Below, in pieces: positions 10,580 through 22,819 of a stretch of 64,000 nt of DNA. Within the stretch, counting starts at the first letter, position 1, and every line of letters begins with the position of its first letter. Made by a program: the position numbers and the translations under genes. The DNA is from Brachypodium distachyon (lineage: Eukaryota; Streptophyta; Magnoliopsida; Poales; Poaceae). The notes below the pieces were generated by a model. The model made no database searches and was not told where the DNA came from. It was given only the letters and a program-made list of their open reading frames with translations. The stretch covers positions 1,326,001 to 1,390,000 of the forward strand of contig NC_016135.3 of assembly GCF_000005505.3 (NCBI RefSeq), written 5' to 3'.

Positions 10580-13500
10580 TGTGAGACTCCGGGACCAAAT
10601 TTATGCAATTTAGCCCCAAATGTTAACTCACGCATAAATTAAGCCCCAGTGCCTCTCTACGATGAACAGTTCACAACATACACGCAATGTGTTCACCGTA
10701 GGTTGGAACAAAAATGATATCATAACATCACTGTAAGACACAAGATTAAGCCAAGCTCATACAAGGAGCGAAATACCAAGTTATTACAACTCACGGACAC
10801 ATGTCCACAATCATCATTACACCAGCGGAAGCAAATTAGGCCCGAGTACGGGCAAGTTTACAATTATTGCCTAACAGGCTGAAACTGAAAGGAGAGCCCG
10901 CCACAAGTTCACAAAACCCTGCTCCGGAATCTGCTGGCTAAACGTTGAAGCTGTCGTCGTCGAACTCCACGAAGTAACCACTCACCTGCTCCTCTGGGAA
11001 CTCTGGAGAAAACAACGTTGCAAAGCAACTGAGTACAAAGTACTCGCAAGACTTGCGGGAGATCTAAACTAGATATGCAACAAGTCTCAAAAGATGGATA
11101 AATATGGTGGGGTTATGCAGCAGCAATATATATCTAGAGAGACACACTATTGACATCGTCTAATTAGAGGATAAGAAGCGTCTACTAAGTGAGGTGATCT
11201 TCTATCAACTAACACCAACCAAACACAACCTCTTATCACCCCCTCAACCCCTTGTGAGGAAATGATCCAAAGGCACTCCCACTTAAGCAGTTTTAAGCAT
11301 ATCCAAGATTAAGGCTAATTACTACTCAAGATTATGAGATTAAGTTGGTTAAGTTCTCTATGATCAAGTAATGACCAACCAAGTCGTCCATAACCGCGGA
11401 CACGGCTTTCCGAAAGATTTATCCCTGCAGGGTGCACCAATTTACGTACACGTTCGTCCAACCCTTATTGCCACTCGAGTAGGAACACACAAAGGCATGT
11501 GTCGGCAGGATTGAGCGACACGACGTTTCCAAGCCCCACAACTAATCCAGGGGACCACCCAACCGAGTCTATCCGAAACGAGAGCCCGGCCGAAGCGTCG
11601 TACGGAATCAAGAGTTGCGAGGACAGCTGGTAGCGGTTCAGAGCCCGCAGGTTATCCACTCCAGACTAGTGCCGCAAGCCCTATATGAATGCAAAGTACC
11701 AACAAGTCTCCAACACAACACCAGTGTATATGCGATATGCCAAATGGAACGCCCGAACTATGTGGCCCCTGGAAGAGCTATGAAACGAGTACTAGGCCAA
11801 GGGGGAAGCCATATCTTCACCCACGAGCGGTTAGCGCGAGGTTTCTTGCATCGGCAAAAATGAGAACTCAGTCCTTAGGTTGGCGCAAATGGAACAAATC
11901 ACCAATGCGTTAGCACGGCCTCCCATCGTTGCCTTGTTGCAAGTAATAACATGTCACAATTTAATAATTGCAATTAAATACAGAAAGTAGCATGTGGATG
12001 TAGCAATTGTATAACCCCAAGTAAGGACACTAGACTAGCAAGCTAAGCAAGACTTCTAATGACCAGCTAGGGCAATAAAACAAACATGTGACATGATAAT
12101 AGGACAAGTAACAAGACAACAGGCATTTGACTAGAGCTAACTAAAGCTATGCAATCCTAGAGGCATCGTGACAATAACTGAGAACATAACTTAGTACAAG
12201 AATGAGAGAGAGGCATTGGGTATAAGCAACATGGACAAGGAATGGCTGCTTGCCTAGATCCTCGGTCGCTGGGCACCGAGAGAGGGGGTCTGAGAAAGTG
12301 TGGGAACCCGGTTCGTCGACGGAGTGGGATGTAGACGCTAACGATAAGATCCAAACACAGAAGGTAGGTAGGAATAAGCAATCATAGGGTGCAATGCGCA
12401 AACAAAGATGCATGGCATGTGATAGGATGATGCATTCAATTTAAACAAGAGTCCTAGGCATTTAGTGAAATAGATTATCCATTAGCTAGTAAGATGGATG
12501 ATAACAGTGGCTACACTTTGCCCAAATGTAATAAACAGTGACATGATCATAAAGTTCAAGTTCCAAGGATTAATTCACATTTTTACAGAAGGTTCAAAAG
12601 CATTACCAATTTTAAACTAGGAGCTACACAAGTTCTTATGTTGGAATTTCAAATCTGGTACAGATTTGAAATGTGAAACCTCAAAGTGGAAATATAACTG
12701 CACAGTTAAATTCCTTGCATTTTTCTGATTCCAAAACATATATGGTTTGCCCAATTTGGATTTAGCATGCATTTACTAGGATTTAAACAAGATAACACAA
12801 TTTTCTACAATTAAACAAAAACCCAAAAAGAAAACAACACGGATCCGGCGCATGGACTCGGTCCACCAGGTGCATCGGTGCACCAGGCAACTGACGGCCC
12901 ACCTGTCAGTGGCCTTTTGGTTTTTATTCCGCACCAGCGAGGGATTGAACCCGCGATGCGCGGATCTGGGCGAACGGACAGAGCAAGCGGCCAGTCGGGC
13001 TGCGAAACGGATCTTAACAGATATAGGGCGCACAGCCTCTTAACCCGACGCAAACCGGCAACTAGTGGGCGTGCGCGGCGGCCACGGCAAGGCTCGTCGG
13101 CAGCGACCCTATGATTGCTTAACAGATATAGGGCGCACAGCCTCTTAACCCGACGCAAACCGGCAACTAGTGGGCGTGCGCGGCGGCCACGGCAAGGCTC
13201 GGCCTTTCTTCGGAGAAAGCCACAAAGGGCAAGGTGGCTCGATGGCCACCACACAAACCCCTCTGGCACGCGCTCACGGCACGGAGCCGAAGCTCGCCGG
13301 CGGCGTCCAGGGCATGGCCTCGTTGTCCTAGCGCTACAGAGGGTCCTAGAGGGAGCGGAAGGGTGTGACAGATGCACAACGACGAGGCGGAGCTCACCGA
13401 GCAAGCAGTCGCCGTTGATGAGGAAGGAGCTCGCCGGAATTGAAGAAGTTCCGTCGGCGGCCGGAGTTGAAGAAGGGGAGCTAGCGTCGTCGTAGGCGAT

Positions 13501-14381
13501 CTCCGGTCAATTCCTCCCTCGTAGACGAAGAAGACGAGCTCGCGGTTCTTTTGACGCGGTTGGCTGGGCTTGAGGACGACGGAGGTGGCGACTCAACGCG
13601 GCGGCACCCACGGCTCGGAAAGAAGGCGACGGCGGCGCGCACAAAGGGAGGGAGGAGAGCCCACCTAGGGTTTCTCCTTGAGCTATGGTTGAGAGGAGGC
13701 GCGGGGCTTGCTTAAATAGGCGGTGCGGAGCTTCCTGTCGCTGTCAACGTCGACGTCGACGTGGCGCGGGGGCTCCATCGGTCGGGAGGAAGAAAGTAGA
13801 GGAGGACGAAGCCCATGTGAGAGATGGCGTAACCCAGGAAAAGGCGACTTCGCGGCTGGGAGGCGGAACGCGGGCGCGCACGGGGGAGTTGGGCCGCGGG
13901 GCCGCGGGCGCTGTTGGGCCGAGTTGCTGGGCCGACTCGGGCCGAAAGGTAAGAAAGTTTTTCTTTTTCTTTTTCCATTTTCTTTTTTTCTGTTTTCTCT
14001 TTTGCAAATAGTTTTCGATAGAAATTTCAAATACCATTTTGAAGAGCTGAGAAATAGTAGACTTCAAATATGGCACTAATATTTGGAAGTATTCAAATGG
14101 AATTAAAGGTTGAAATAAAACCCAATTGAACGTTACTTGTAAAATATGGAAAAGGAATTTAAAACCCAAAAGAAGGAAGGAAGATTCAAATATGAATCTT
14201 CTAGCAAATTCTAACAACAATAATTCAAACAACAAGTTTTAGTGTAAATTTCAAATTTATGGGAAGCAAAAGTAGATATGACATGGCATGGATGCAAATG
14301 TAAATGTCATGCAACATTAATTAAATTACAAACAGGTCCAACAAGGGCTTAAATGTAAAGTGTTGCTCTCACGCTGTTACA
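10580..14381 (-). repeat. 3.8-kb solo LTR nested in the Gypsy element
   Basis: The sequence begins TGTGAGACTCC and ends GCTGTTACA. ACCAC is duplicated on both sides (10575-10579 and 14382-14386). No gag, pol or second LTR is present inside, so a solo LTR left by recombination is the simplest reading. On the minus strand a TATTTAAG TATA-like box (about 13707-13716) is followed by aaaccctagg, which suggests minus-strand transcription. At 3802 bp it is long for an LTR; LARD-type elements are known to have LTRs of this order. It contains an 84-bp direct duplication and a GC-rich segment at 12.9-13.9 kb. Confidence 0.78.
13013..13201. repeat. 84-bp direct repeat pair inside the solo LTR
   Basis: Bases 13013-13096 and 13118-13201 are identical, with a 105-bp period and a 21-bp spacer. 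The unit starts cttaacagatatagggcg and ends ggcaaggctcg. Identity between the copies suggests a recent local duplication compared with the age of the surrounding element. Confidence 0.9.
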
Positions 14382-14386
14382 ACCAC

Positions 14387-16303
14387 CTTCACCCTTCGTC
14401 GATGAGCCCCGAGGATCTTGCCCAGTTGGAGGAGGCAAGGGGGATGGTATTCTGCCTGATGGCGAGGAGGTGAGGCTCGACCAGCGGCGGCGTCCGGGAT
14501 GCATCATGGCATTCTCGGGTTGGTTCCACGCTGGTTTGTGCGTGCCTGTTCACCCCTTCCTGTTGGAGTTCCTGGAGACGTACGGCATCGAGTTGGCCCA
14601 GCTTCACCCATCGACGATCATGAGGTTGAACGTTTTCAGGTGGCTGTGTGAGATGGCGCTTCACGAGGAGCCCTCGATGAAGCTTCTGTTGTTCTACTTC
14701 ACTGTGGAGGTGAGGGAGTTGCTCACCCCGAACGGCTTTGCTTTGAGCGCCTTTGGTTCGGTGAACCTGAGGCTTCGTTCTGGCTTCGGGGACGATTTCC
14801 TGCTCATGCCGGGGAAGAGTGCGGAGAAGTTGTTCGTCAAGTGGGAGTCCCAATAGTTTCTTCTTCGGGCTTCGAAGACCCATCTTCGGCACACGGGTGA
14901 TCTCCCCCGGCACTCTGGTGCCGGAGGTCTCAGGGAGGTGTGTCCCCTCGACGATCCTCGGTCGGCCGACCTCTGGAAGGTGGCCAAGATCAAGGAGGTG
15001 TCCGCCGAGAGGAGCTTTCGTGACCTCATGGAGGAGATGGTGATGGCGGGACGCTTCATGATGAGGAGCCGTCCGAGGTTTGAGATTGGAATCCCTCGAT
15101 CCTTCCGTCCTCCACAGCTCGCCACCGCACGTGAGTGGCGCCTCTCTCCCCTTCGTGCTTTGATTGTTTTCCCTTGTGAGGGTACTTAATGGTTTTGGCT
15201 TGTCTTTTTCAGCGACGTTTTCCGAGGAGAGGACGGCGTTGTGGGCCGCGCGGCTGATAGGTCTGTACAGCTGGCCGGAGCACCGCGACTACGAGGCCAA
15301 GATTAGCGAAGGGGGATGCCACAACATCATCGCGAGGTGCTTCGGGAAGATGGAGCCCGTGCGACAGGACCCGAAGCTCGGTCGCCTTCTTCGAGTGGGC
15401 GATCGCTACTCCCGCTTGGCCACACCGTCGATGTTGGCGGTGGGGTCCAAGCTGCGGGACTCCTGCGGGAAGGCGAAGGCGAGAACGGAGGTGCCGGGCC
15501 TGGCGGTGCCTGTCGCGCCGGTCCCCAAGATACCTTGTCCGTCGAGTGGATGTAAGAGGAAGGCTCCCCCGACTCCTTCTCCTTCTCTTGACTACACCCC
15601 GGCGGATTCGGCGGATCCTGTCATGTGTGAGTCGAGGTCCCCCCTGAGGGTGACCTTGGATCTGCACATGAAGGGGAAGATTGGACTTGAGCAAGTTCTT
15701 CCTCCTTCGAGTCACGAGGTTGAGGCTGTCACTCGTGAGACGGGGCTTCGGCTTCAGAGCGACTCAGTGGTAGAGTTGTCGACCAGAGCCAGCAGTGCGG
15801 GCGTCCAGGTGTTTTCCATTGGTCACGAGCGCCCCGAGGAGGATGCTCCTACCTCGGGTGAGTGCCCTTCTCTTTTGGTCACGTCATTCTTTTTCCAAAT
15901 GATTTTGACATGATCGTCTTGGCTCGTTTTTAGGTGCGAGGGCCGCGGAGCCCAGGGTTCTTGAGGGCGAGCCCCCGACTCAAGCGAGGGATGGAGCACT
16001 TCCGACGGCCGAGGACGGAGCGAGAGACCCTTTCGTGACGTTGGAGCTGGTGAGCATCCACGACGTATCTCCCTTTGCCCTTTGGGTTAGCTTTGTGCTA
16101 ACTCCCTCTTCATTGCAGGTGAGGGGTTTGGTCGAGGCCGTGGGTGCCTTTCCTGGCCTCAAGACTCATGTGGGGGCTCTTTCCGCTGCTTTGGACGTGG
16201 AGATGTCCAAGTTTACCCTTGCCTTGAGTGAGTTGGCTTTGGAGAGGGTGCGGCGCAAGGCCGTGCGCGACGTCTCGCATACGAGTAGCATGGTTTTCCG
16301 AGG
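14387..16303 (+). pseudogene. Antisense ORF of the Gypsy element, Transposase_28-like (PF04195)
   Basis: Opposite to pol, the first exon reads FSGWFHAGLCVPVHPFLLEF, YGIELAQLHPSTIMRLNVF and WLCEMALHE. This is the signature of the plant protein family catalogued as 'putative gypsy type transposon'. Splice sites are recognisable: donor gtgagtgg at about 15133 with acceptor tttttcag at 15211, donor gtgagtgc at about 15859 with acceptor tttttag at about 15934, and acceptor cattgcag at about 16120. Later exons encode a Pro/Ser-rich middle and a Leu/Val/Glu-rich helix-like tail (KTHVGALSAALDVEMSK, SELALERVRRKAV). At least one frameshift lies near 14450-14500 and another after 14855. The upstream exon is cut off by the solo LTR. 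The function of this family is unknown. Confidence 0.65.
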
Positions 16304-16802
16304 TAAGTATGCTCATGCATAACTCGTTTATTTACGGTTCTCCTTACATGCGTTTTAAGGAGTTTCCGGCCCTCGGGGGACTTGGTTCTACTTGGCGGAT
16401 GGCCTCGAGGCACGCTAGGATCCACCAAGGAATGAGTCGCTAGTAGCGACCTATGTCCATGGACATTTTTAGAGGATGCTTGGGTAAACGGAGGCCTTTT
16501 CGCGTTCCTCGGTGAGCGGCACAGGGGCAGCGGCTCTTTTACGACGATGAGTTATGTGAGTGTCTCGTGTCATTCTTAATTTTTCCTCAAGGACTTGCTT
16601 TATTGATCCTTACTTTCTTGTCTTAAGCTATGACCTGATGGGCACTTACAAGCCTTATGTAGACATGGCCTCGTTGACGCTTATGATCCCTCGAAGTTTC
16701 GTAGGGAAGAGGCCGGTTGGGCGCTGATGCTCTCCTTTTGGGAGCGGCAAGGATTGCCCTTGAAGGTTCTTAGGCGTAGAAACGCCGGAGCTTGTCGCCA
16801 TT

Positions 16803-18180
16803 TTAGGCATGGACAAGATTTTGCTCTTTCATGTTCTCGAGGTGGTATGCACCATTTATCAATACTACGGCGATGCGGTATGGTCCTTCCCATTTAGAGT
16901 CTAGTTTGCACTGGAGCTTTGGGTCGACATTCTTTTTCAGCACGAGATCTCCTTGGGAGAAGGCTCGTTCCCGCACTCTTGTGTTGTAGAAGCATGCGGC
17001 GCTTTGCTCGTAAACGGCGTGCCTCATGAGGGCTTTGTCACGAGCTTCTTCCACAAGATCGACAGCCGTCTTGTGATGCTCTTCATTTTCGATGAAGGCG
17101 ATTTGGGTGGCTTCTTGGAGCCTTTCGACTCGAGGTGAGCGGAACTCGACCTCGGCGGGAAGAACTGCTTCGGCTCCATACACCAAAGAGAATGGTGTTC
17201 GGCCCGTGGAACGGCTTATGGAGGTGCGTATGCCCCAAACCACGCTAGCGAGTTCATCTCCTCATGCTCCCCTTGCTTTGCTAACCGTGTGCTATACCCT
17301 TCGGCGGAGTCCTTGGAGGATTAGTCCATTTTCCCTTTCGCATGCGCCGTTGCTCTTTGGTAAGCTACGGATGCGAAGTAAAGTTCGATCTCAAGGCATT
17401 CGCAGAATTTGATGAATTCCGCACAGTCGAACTGTTTGCCATTGTCCACGGTTACCTCTCGTGGGACGCTATATTGGCATATGATGTTTTCCCAGAAAAA
17501 AATTTGAACGGCCTGTGACGTGATCTTGCCGAGCGGCGCTGCTTCTATCCATTTGGAAAAGAAATCAATCGTCACCACGAGGTACTTGCAGCCCCCATTG
17601 CATGCGGGGAAGGCCTGAGAAGGTCCATTCCCCAACATGCAAATGGCCATGTTATCGGGAGATTCTTCAAGGAAGTCACGGGCGCATCGATTGACTTAGC
17701 CATTTTCTGGCAAGCTTTGCATTTCCGCAATATGGTGATTGCATCTTGCACCATGGTGGGCCAATAGAATCCTTGACGCAAGGCTTTTGCCGCGGTGGCT
17801 CTTGGCGCAAGGTGGTGGCCGCATATTCCGGAATGGATTTCCAGGAGGAGCTCGGCTCCCCGGTCAGGAGTTATGCATTTAATCAATGTGGCCGCTCCTT
17901 TCTTGTATAGGATGCCGTCGAGGAGGACGTACATCTTGGCTTTTGCGAGCAGAGTTTTGGCGCTTGCGCTTTCTGCTTTTTCGTCCACCTTGCCTTTCAA
18001 GGCGCGGATAATCGGTGTCATCCAAGAGGGTGGGGCGTCGATGACCATGCTGGTCTTTGAAGCTTCGTCAAGGGCGTCGGCTTCTTCATTTATGGATGGG
18101 GCGCGAATTACTTCGATGAATGCATCGGGTGGCAGCGGTTCTTTGGAACCGGCCGTTCGGGCTAACCTGTCGGCCAGGTG
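16803..18180 (-). pseudogene. Gypsy integrase (zinc finger, core, C-terminal part)
   Basis: The His/Cys finger reads ICGHH..FYWPTMVQD..CKACQKMAK. The core follows as WGMDL, a frameshift near 17620, then YLVVTIDFFSKWIEAAPL and VTVDNGKQF. The third acidic residue is not preserved as the usual NGQVE-type motif; the sequence there is AHAKGKMD followed by a stop. A downstream frame gives RTPFSLVYGAEAVLPAEV and a C-terminal domain with KLDSKWEGPY. Frameshifts make the protein non-functional as read. The order after RNase H places the element in Ty3/Gypsy. Confidence 0.82.
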
Positions 18181-19250
18181 ATTTTCTCCTCGTGGAATGC
18201 GTCGTGCCTCCATGCCCAGGAAATACCGTTCCATCTTGCGAACTTCTTCGATATATTTTTTCATCCTTTCATCAAGGCATTGATATGACTTGTCCATTTG
18301 GTTTATCAACAGTTGGGAGTCTCCTTGGATGAGAAGGCGTCGGACACCCATGGCCTTGGCCAGTCGAAGCCTGAGGAGCAGCGCCTCATATTCCGCCACA
18401 TTGTTGGTGGCGCTGAAGTCAAGATGGGCGGCGTACTCCAAATTTTTGCCTTCGGGGCTGATGAGATGACTCTGGCCTCGGCGCCGTCGAGGCGCTTGGA
18501 GCCATCGAACCTCATTATCCAATGTGGTTCGGGGGGCTCGATTTTGGATGCGATTTTTTCGGGCGGGGCTAGTGGGGCATGCCACTCGGCCACAAAGTCA
18601 GCCAGGACTTGGGATTTTATGGCCGTTCTCGCCATGAGTTCTAGCAAGAAAATGGTCAATTCCATTGCCCATTTAGCGATTCTTCCGGAGGCTTCCTTAT
18701 TGCCGAAGCCTTCCTTGAGTGGGAAGGTAGTTGGCACCATGATGGTGTGGCCCATGAAGTAATGACAGAGTTTCCGAGAGGCCATGAGGAGGGCCTATGC
18801 GATCTTCTCGATTTGGGTGTATCGACCCTTTGCTCCTTCCAAGGCTTCGCTCACGTAATATACGGGGCATTGTGACCCGTCTTCCTCGTTCACGAGTGCG
18901 GCGCTTACGGCGACTGGGGTCGCGGCCAGGTCCAGGAGCAAAGGTCTCCTTGCTTTGGGCTCGTGAGAAGCGGAGGGGTCGACAAATAGGTCTTGAGTTC
19001 TTCGAAGGCCCTTTGAGCTTCGTCGGTCCACTCAAAGTCGTCGAGGCTTCTCAAGGTTTTGAAAAAAGGAAGAACCTTCTCGGCTGACCGGGCGACGAAT
19101 CGTCCCAAGGCCGCCATTCTTCCCGCTAGGCGTTGCACATCTTTGACGGAGCGAGGAGGCTCCATCTCCATGATGGCCCGGATTTTTTCCGAGTTGGCCT
19201 CGATCCCTCGTTGAGAGACCGAGAAAGCCTAAGAGTTTTCCTCCTCGAAC
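18181..19250 (-). pseudogene. Gypsy reverse transcriptase thumb and RNase H
   Basis: After a frameshift near 19220 the frame reads PPRSVKDVQRLAGRMAALGR and then DFEWTDEAQRAFEELK, the usual thumb/connection sequence. A second frameshift near 18960 moves to LLLDLAATPVAVSAALVNEE. RNase H follows with WIMRFDGSK, a third frameshift near 18470, then NNVAEYEALLLRLRLAKAMG and LLIQGDSQLLINQ. The catalytic Asp/Glu/Asp positions can be recognised although no single frame covers the domain. Confidence 0.8.
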
Positions 19251-20660
19251 TCCAAATGCGCACTTCTCCGGATTGAACTTTACGCCGTACTTGCGGAGAT
19301 TATCGAAGGTTTCCTGCAGGTCCTGGGGATGGGTCTTCGCAACTTGACTTTTGATGACGGCGTCGTCAACGTAGACTTTGGCGTTTCTCCCCGATTGTTC
19401 TTTGAGGATGAGGCTGACGAGGCATTGGAAAGTTGCGCCGGCGTTCCTCAATCCAAAAGGCATTCTACGGTAGCAGAAGGAGCCGACGGGAGTGATGAAA
19501 CTGGTCTTTTCCTCGTCTTCCTTGGCCATGTGGACTTTGTGATACCCTGAATAGGCATCCAAGAAGCTCAACCTTTCGCATCCCGCCGTGGAGTCGACCA
19601 ATTGGTCGATCCGAGGGAGCAGATAGTCGTCCTTGGGACATGCCTTGTTCAAGTCGGTGAAGTCGACACACATTCGCCACTTGCCGTTGGCTTTCTTTAC
19701 CAAGACCGGATTGGCCAACCATTCGGGGTGCCAAACTTCTCGGATGAGCCCGGCGTCGGAGAGTTTGGCGATTTCTTGTTTGATGAGTTCGCTTCGCTCG
19801 GTGGAGAGCTTCCGAACTTTTTGCTTCACGGGAGCTTTGTCGGGTCTCACGGCGAGGCGATGTTCCATGACGTCGTGCGGGACTCCTCCCATGTCAGAAG
19901 GTGACCAAGCGAAGAGGTCGGAATTCTTTCGAAGCAGGTCGACGAGTTCTTCCTCGAGTTTACTCAGGAGGTCGGCTCCAATCTTCACCGTGCGCGTGGC
20001 GTCATCTTGGGAGACGTGTACTTCCTCGAGCTCTCCTTCGGGGAGAGGCTTGCGGATGTAGCGCTCCTGGGGGTTGGTTTCGAATGCTCCCGCGTTCGAA
20101 ATCAAGTTGATACTCTTGGATGATTCTCTCTTTTCGGCGCACTTGGTCTCATGGCGGTAGAGTGTCTTCCTATCAGAAGATTGCTTGCCGTGGACCGTTA
20201 TCACGCCTTTCGGGCCTGGGATCTTGATGCACAAGAAGTTGTGGTGGATGACGGCGCAAAGACGGTTTAGCGTCGTCCTTCCGAGGATGGCGTTAAAGGA
20301 GGCCTCCATATCCACCACGTCGAAGTGTACGAGCTCGGTTCGATGGTTTGTGGTGTCTCCGAACGTCGTGAGGAGCTCAATTTGTCCGAGCGGCTGAATG
20401 GACTTCCCCGGCACGAAGCCGGTGAGGGGATAAAGGGATGGCTGAAGCGAGCCGTTCTTGTATCCCCCCTTTGGCTCCATCAGCTTCTTTAATGTGCTCA
20501 GATATAGGATGTCGGCGGAGCTTCCGCCATCCACAAGAATTTTCTTGAGCTCACAATTGGCGACGATCGCCGTCACAAAGAGGGCGTCGTCATGTGGGCC
20601 TCGTCATGTGGGACGATCTTATTCAGTGAAGGCAATTGGCACGCTTGACCACTTGGGTGG
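19240..20660 (-). pseudogene. Gypsy aspartic protease and reverse transcriptase
   Basis: The long frame 20576-19240 holds a retropepsin-like region (ILVDGGSSADILYLSTLKKL, later FNAILGRTTLNRL) and a reverse transcriptase (WRMCVDFTDLNKACPKDDY, then LPRID, FLDAYSGYHKV, FCYRRMPFGLRNAGATFQ and AKVYVDDAVIKS). The catalytic YVDD is intact. The protease shows Asp-Gly-Gly where most retropepsins have Asp-Thr/Ser-Gly; this variant is known in Tat-type elements. Upstream the frame is interrupted near 20600 in the DRPT..HDDAL region. Downstream it breaks after GGKLLGFL. Confidence 0.85.
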
Positions 20661-20778
20661 TGGTGTCGGGGTGAAGGTTCCCACGACGTTGACTTTGCGA
20701 GCATACTCCTTGCGTTGTCGCTTTGATCCCCGTCCCGTGGCGGAGGCCCCGAGTAACTCCGACGTGATGTGAGGGTTC

Positions 20779-22571
20779 CTAGAATGGGAGGTTATCCTCC
20801 TTGGGTGCTGGGTAAGCGACAAGGACGTTGGCGGGGCGTGGAACCTCGACTGTCTTCTCGTCCTTGCACCGGGCTTGCATTCGTGCCTGGAACTCTTCGC
20901 GAGCCGCGATGAGAGTGTTGCACTCTTCGGTGTTGTGGCTTGCCGAGTTGTGGATGAGGCATCTCCCAGTTCCCCCCTCGGCGGAGCGAGGTGGCTTCTT
21001 GGGTTGCCAAGTTTTTTGGGATGGTGCTTGTCCTTCGACGGCGAAGATCTTCCGGGCTTGGTCGCCGGGGGCCTTTTTACCCCACCTCCTCTTCTTCTTG
21101 GAAGACGAAGTAGGCGCAGGGGGTTTGTTGGACGAGGGAGCTCCTTTGGAAGCGGCGCGTGGCGCGTCTTTTTTGGCGATATCCCCGTCTTCGCCCCGGG
21201 CGTATTCTTGCAAGATTCGATAGAGCTCCTCGGTCGTCTTCGGTGGGTTACGACTTAGAGCCCGATTCACTTCTCCTTGGAGAAGACCTTGCATGCATGC
21301 GTCGATCACGGTGGTTGACGGCGGGTTGGCGATTTGGCTTCGCACCTTCGCAAAGCGATGGAAGAAGCTTCGAAGGGATTTCCCAGGCTTTTGTTTCACG
21401 GCGTATAGCTCATGAGCCTGCACGGGTTCTTTGAAGTTCCTTGAAAGTTGGCGATGAAGACCTCTTGGAGGCGCTCCCACGAGTGCACGGACGAGTGCAC
21501 GGAGTTCTTCCACAGGTTATAAAACCAAGTTTGCGCCATTCCGTTGAGTGCGAGCAGAAAAAGGTTGCACATCTTGATGGGACCTCCCCCGGCGACCCGT
21601 ATGGCGGTGGAGTAGATGTCCAAGAATTGAAGAGGATTCGACTCCCCGTCGTATGGCCGTATTGTGGGTGGCTTGAACCTTGGCGGAAAAGACGCGTCTT
21701 GGATCTCCCGCGTGAGCGGGTTGCAAGTTGGCCGATTCTTTTGGTTCCTTCGGTGGCGAGGTCCTCCCTTGTCGCTTTCGTTGCTAGAGGGGTCGCTTGG
21801 AGAATGATATCGGCGTTTTCTTGGAGGGTCGGAGCGTCGACGGGAGTTCCTTTCGCCGCCGGCACGGGCTCCGGATTCTGCCACTTGCTCGTTTCCATGT
21901 ACGCTGGGGTCTCGTTCCCCGCGAGGCGCGGCTTGTGGTGGTACCTGGTGGCCGCCTTGTTCGACCCCGGCGGGGGGAGCAAGGGGCGCTTGCGGGGCAC
22001 TCACAAAGCGTAGTTGATGTTGAGTGTGTGCAACTTGGAGAGCGCCTTGAGGCGGAAGCCCCCAATAAGGATGGTACCAAGGAGCTCCTTGGGCGATCGC
22101 GGCGAGCGCCAGTGGAGGTAATCCCGGGTTGGAGGGGTCGTAGGCCGGGACTCCTTGGTTTTCTGGCGCGGATCCTCTTGACGCCACATTGTTTCCTCTT
22201 GTAGGTTCCGAGGGCAGGGTTACCACCGGTTGTAGGGAAGGTGGCGTGAAACCCATCGAGCGAGGCATGCCGAGTTCCGTATCCCCTGCGGGGGCGGCAA
22301 CAGTAGGCAGCTCGCCGATCCTTGCTACCACGTTGGTGAGTGTCGAGGGACCGCCTACGACGGTTTCGAGCACCTCGGTTCCTTCCGGGACGGCCGGTAG
22401 CGGAGGGGCGACCGCGACTTCCGTCGTGGCGACCATGCTTGCGGCGGCGTCCGGATTGGTGAGGATTCCTTCTTCCTCGGGAGCCCCCGAGGCACTTGCT
22501 TTCTTCGTTTGCAACCGTGTAGACTTCGCGGCAAGTTGGGGACCTGAGGAAGTAGGCTTCGTCGGGGCCAT
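20779..22571 (-). pseudogene. Gypsy gag polyprotein, one frameshift
   Basis: An ATG at 22571 opens a Pro/Ala-rich head, followed by a basic region and the capsid-like core (RPYDGESNPLQFLDIYSTAI and LNGMAQTWFYNLWKNS). A frameshift near 21440 moves to the next frame with KEPVQAHELYAVKQKPGKSL, AKVRSQIANPP and LYRILQEYARGE. A Lys/Arg-rich linker and a knuckle-like CLIHNSASHNTEEC follow. A local duplication produces SVHSSVHSW just before the frameshift. In intact elements this protein forms the virus-like particle. Confidence 0.82.
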
Positions 22572-22819
22572 TAGATCTACAATTGCGGCGAGGGTTCCAC
22601 ACGGTCGGCGCCACTATTGTTGTTCTTGACAACAATTAGAGTAAGGGGTGCCAACGCTCGATGACACAAGTGCGTGTATAAAAGTACGGCGTGTACGCCG
22701 GCCTTATAGCGAAGGTCGCTGTACACTTGGACAAGTTGACACGTGGATATTTTTTGAATAGTTTTGGTCGACTCTGCGGGTGCGACTTAATCCTATGTTA
22801 GGAAAGGCTTCGAGGGGGT

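Noticed and set aside
12940..12960. tRNA T-arm-like sequence (gggattgaacccgcg)
   Set aside because: It lacks one base of the B-box consensus and no A-box or cloverleaf can be built around it; it is part of the solo LTR.
13685..14235. Open frames in the right part of the 3.8-kb LTR
   Set aside because: No domain; they end in AT-rich LTR sequence and overlap each other on both strands.
22790..22819. tRNA primer-binding site next to the 5' LTR
   Set aside because: The expected TGG start complementary to a tRNA 3' CCA was not seen in the adjacent bases.
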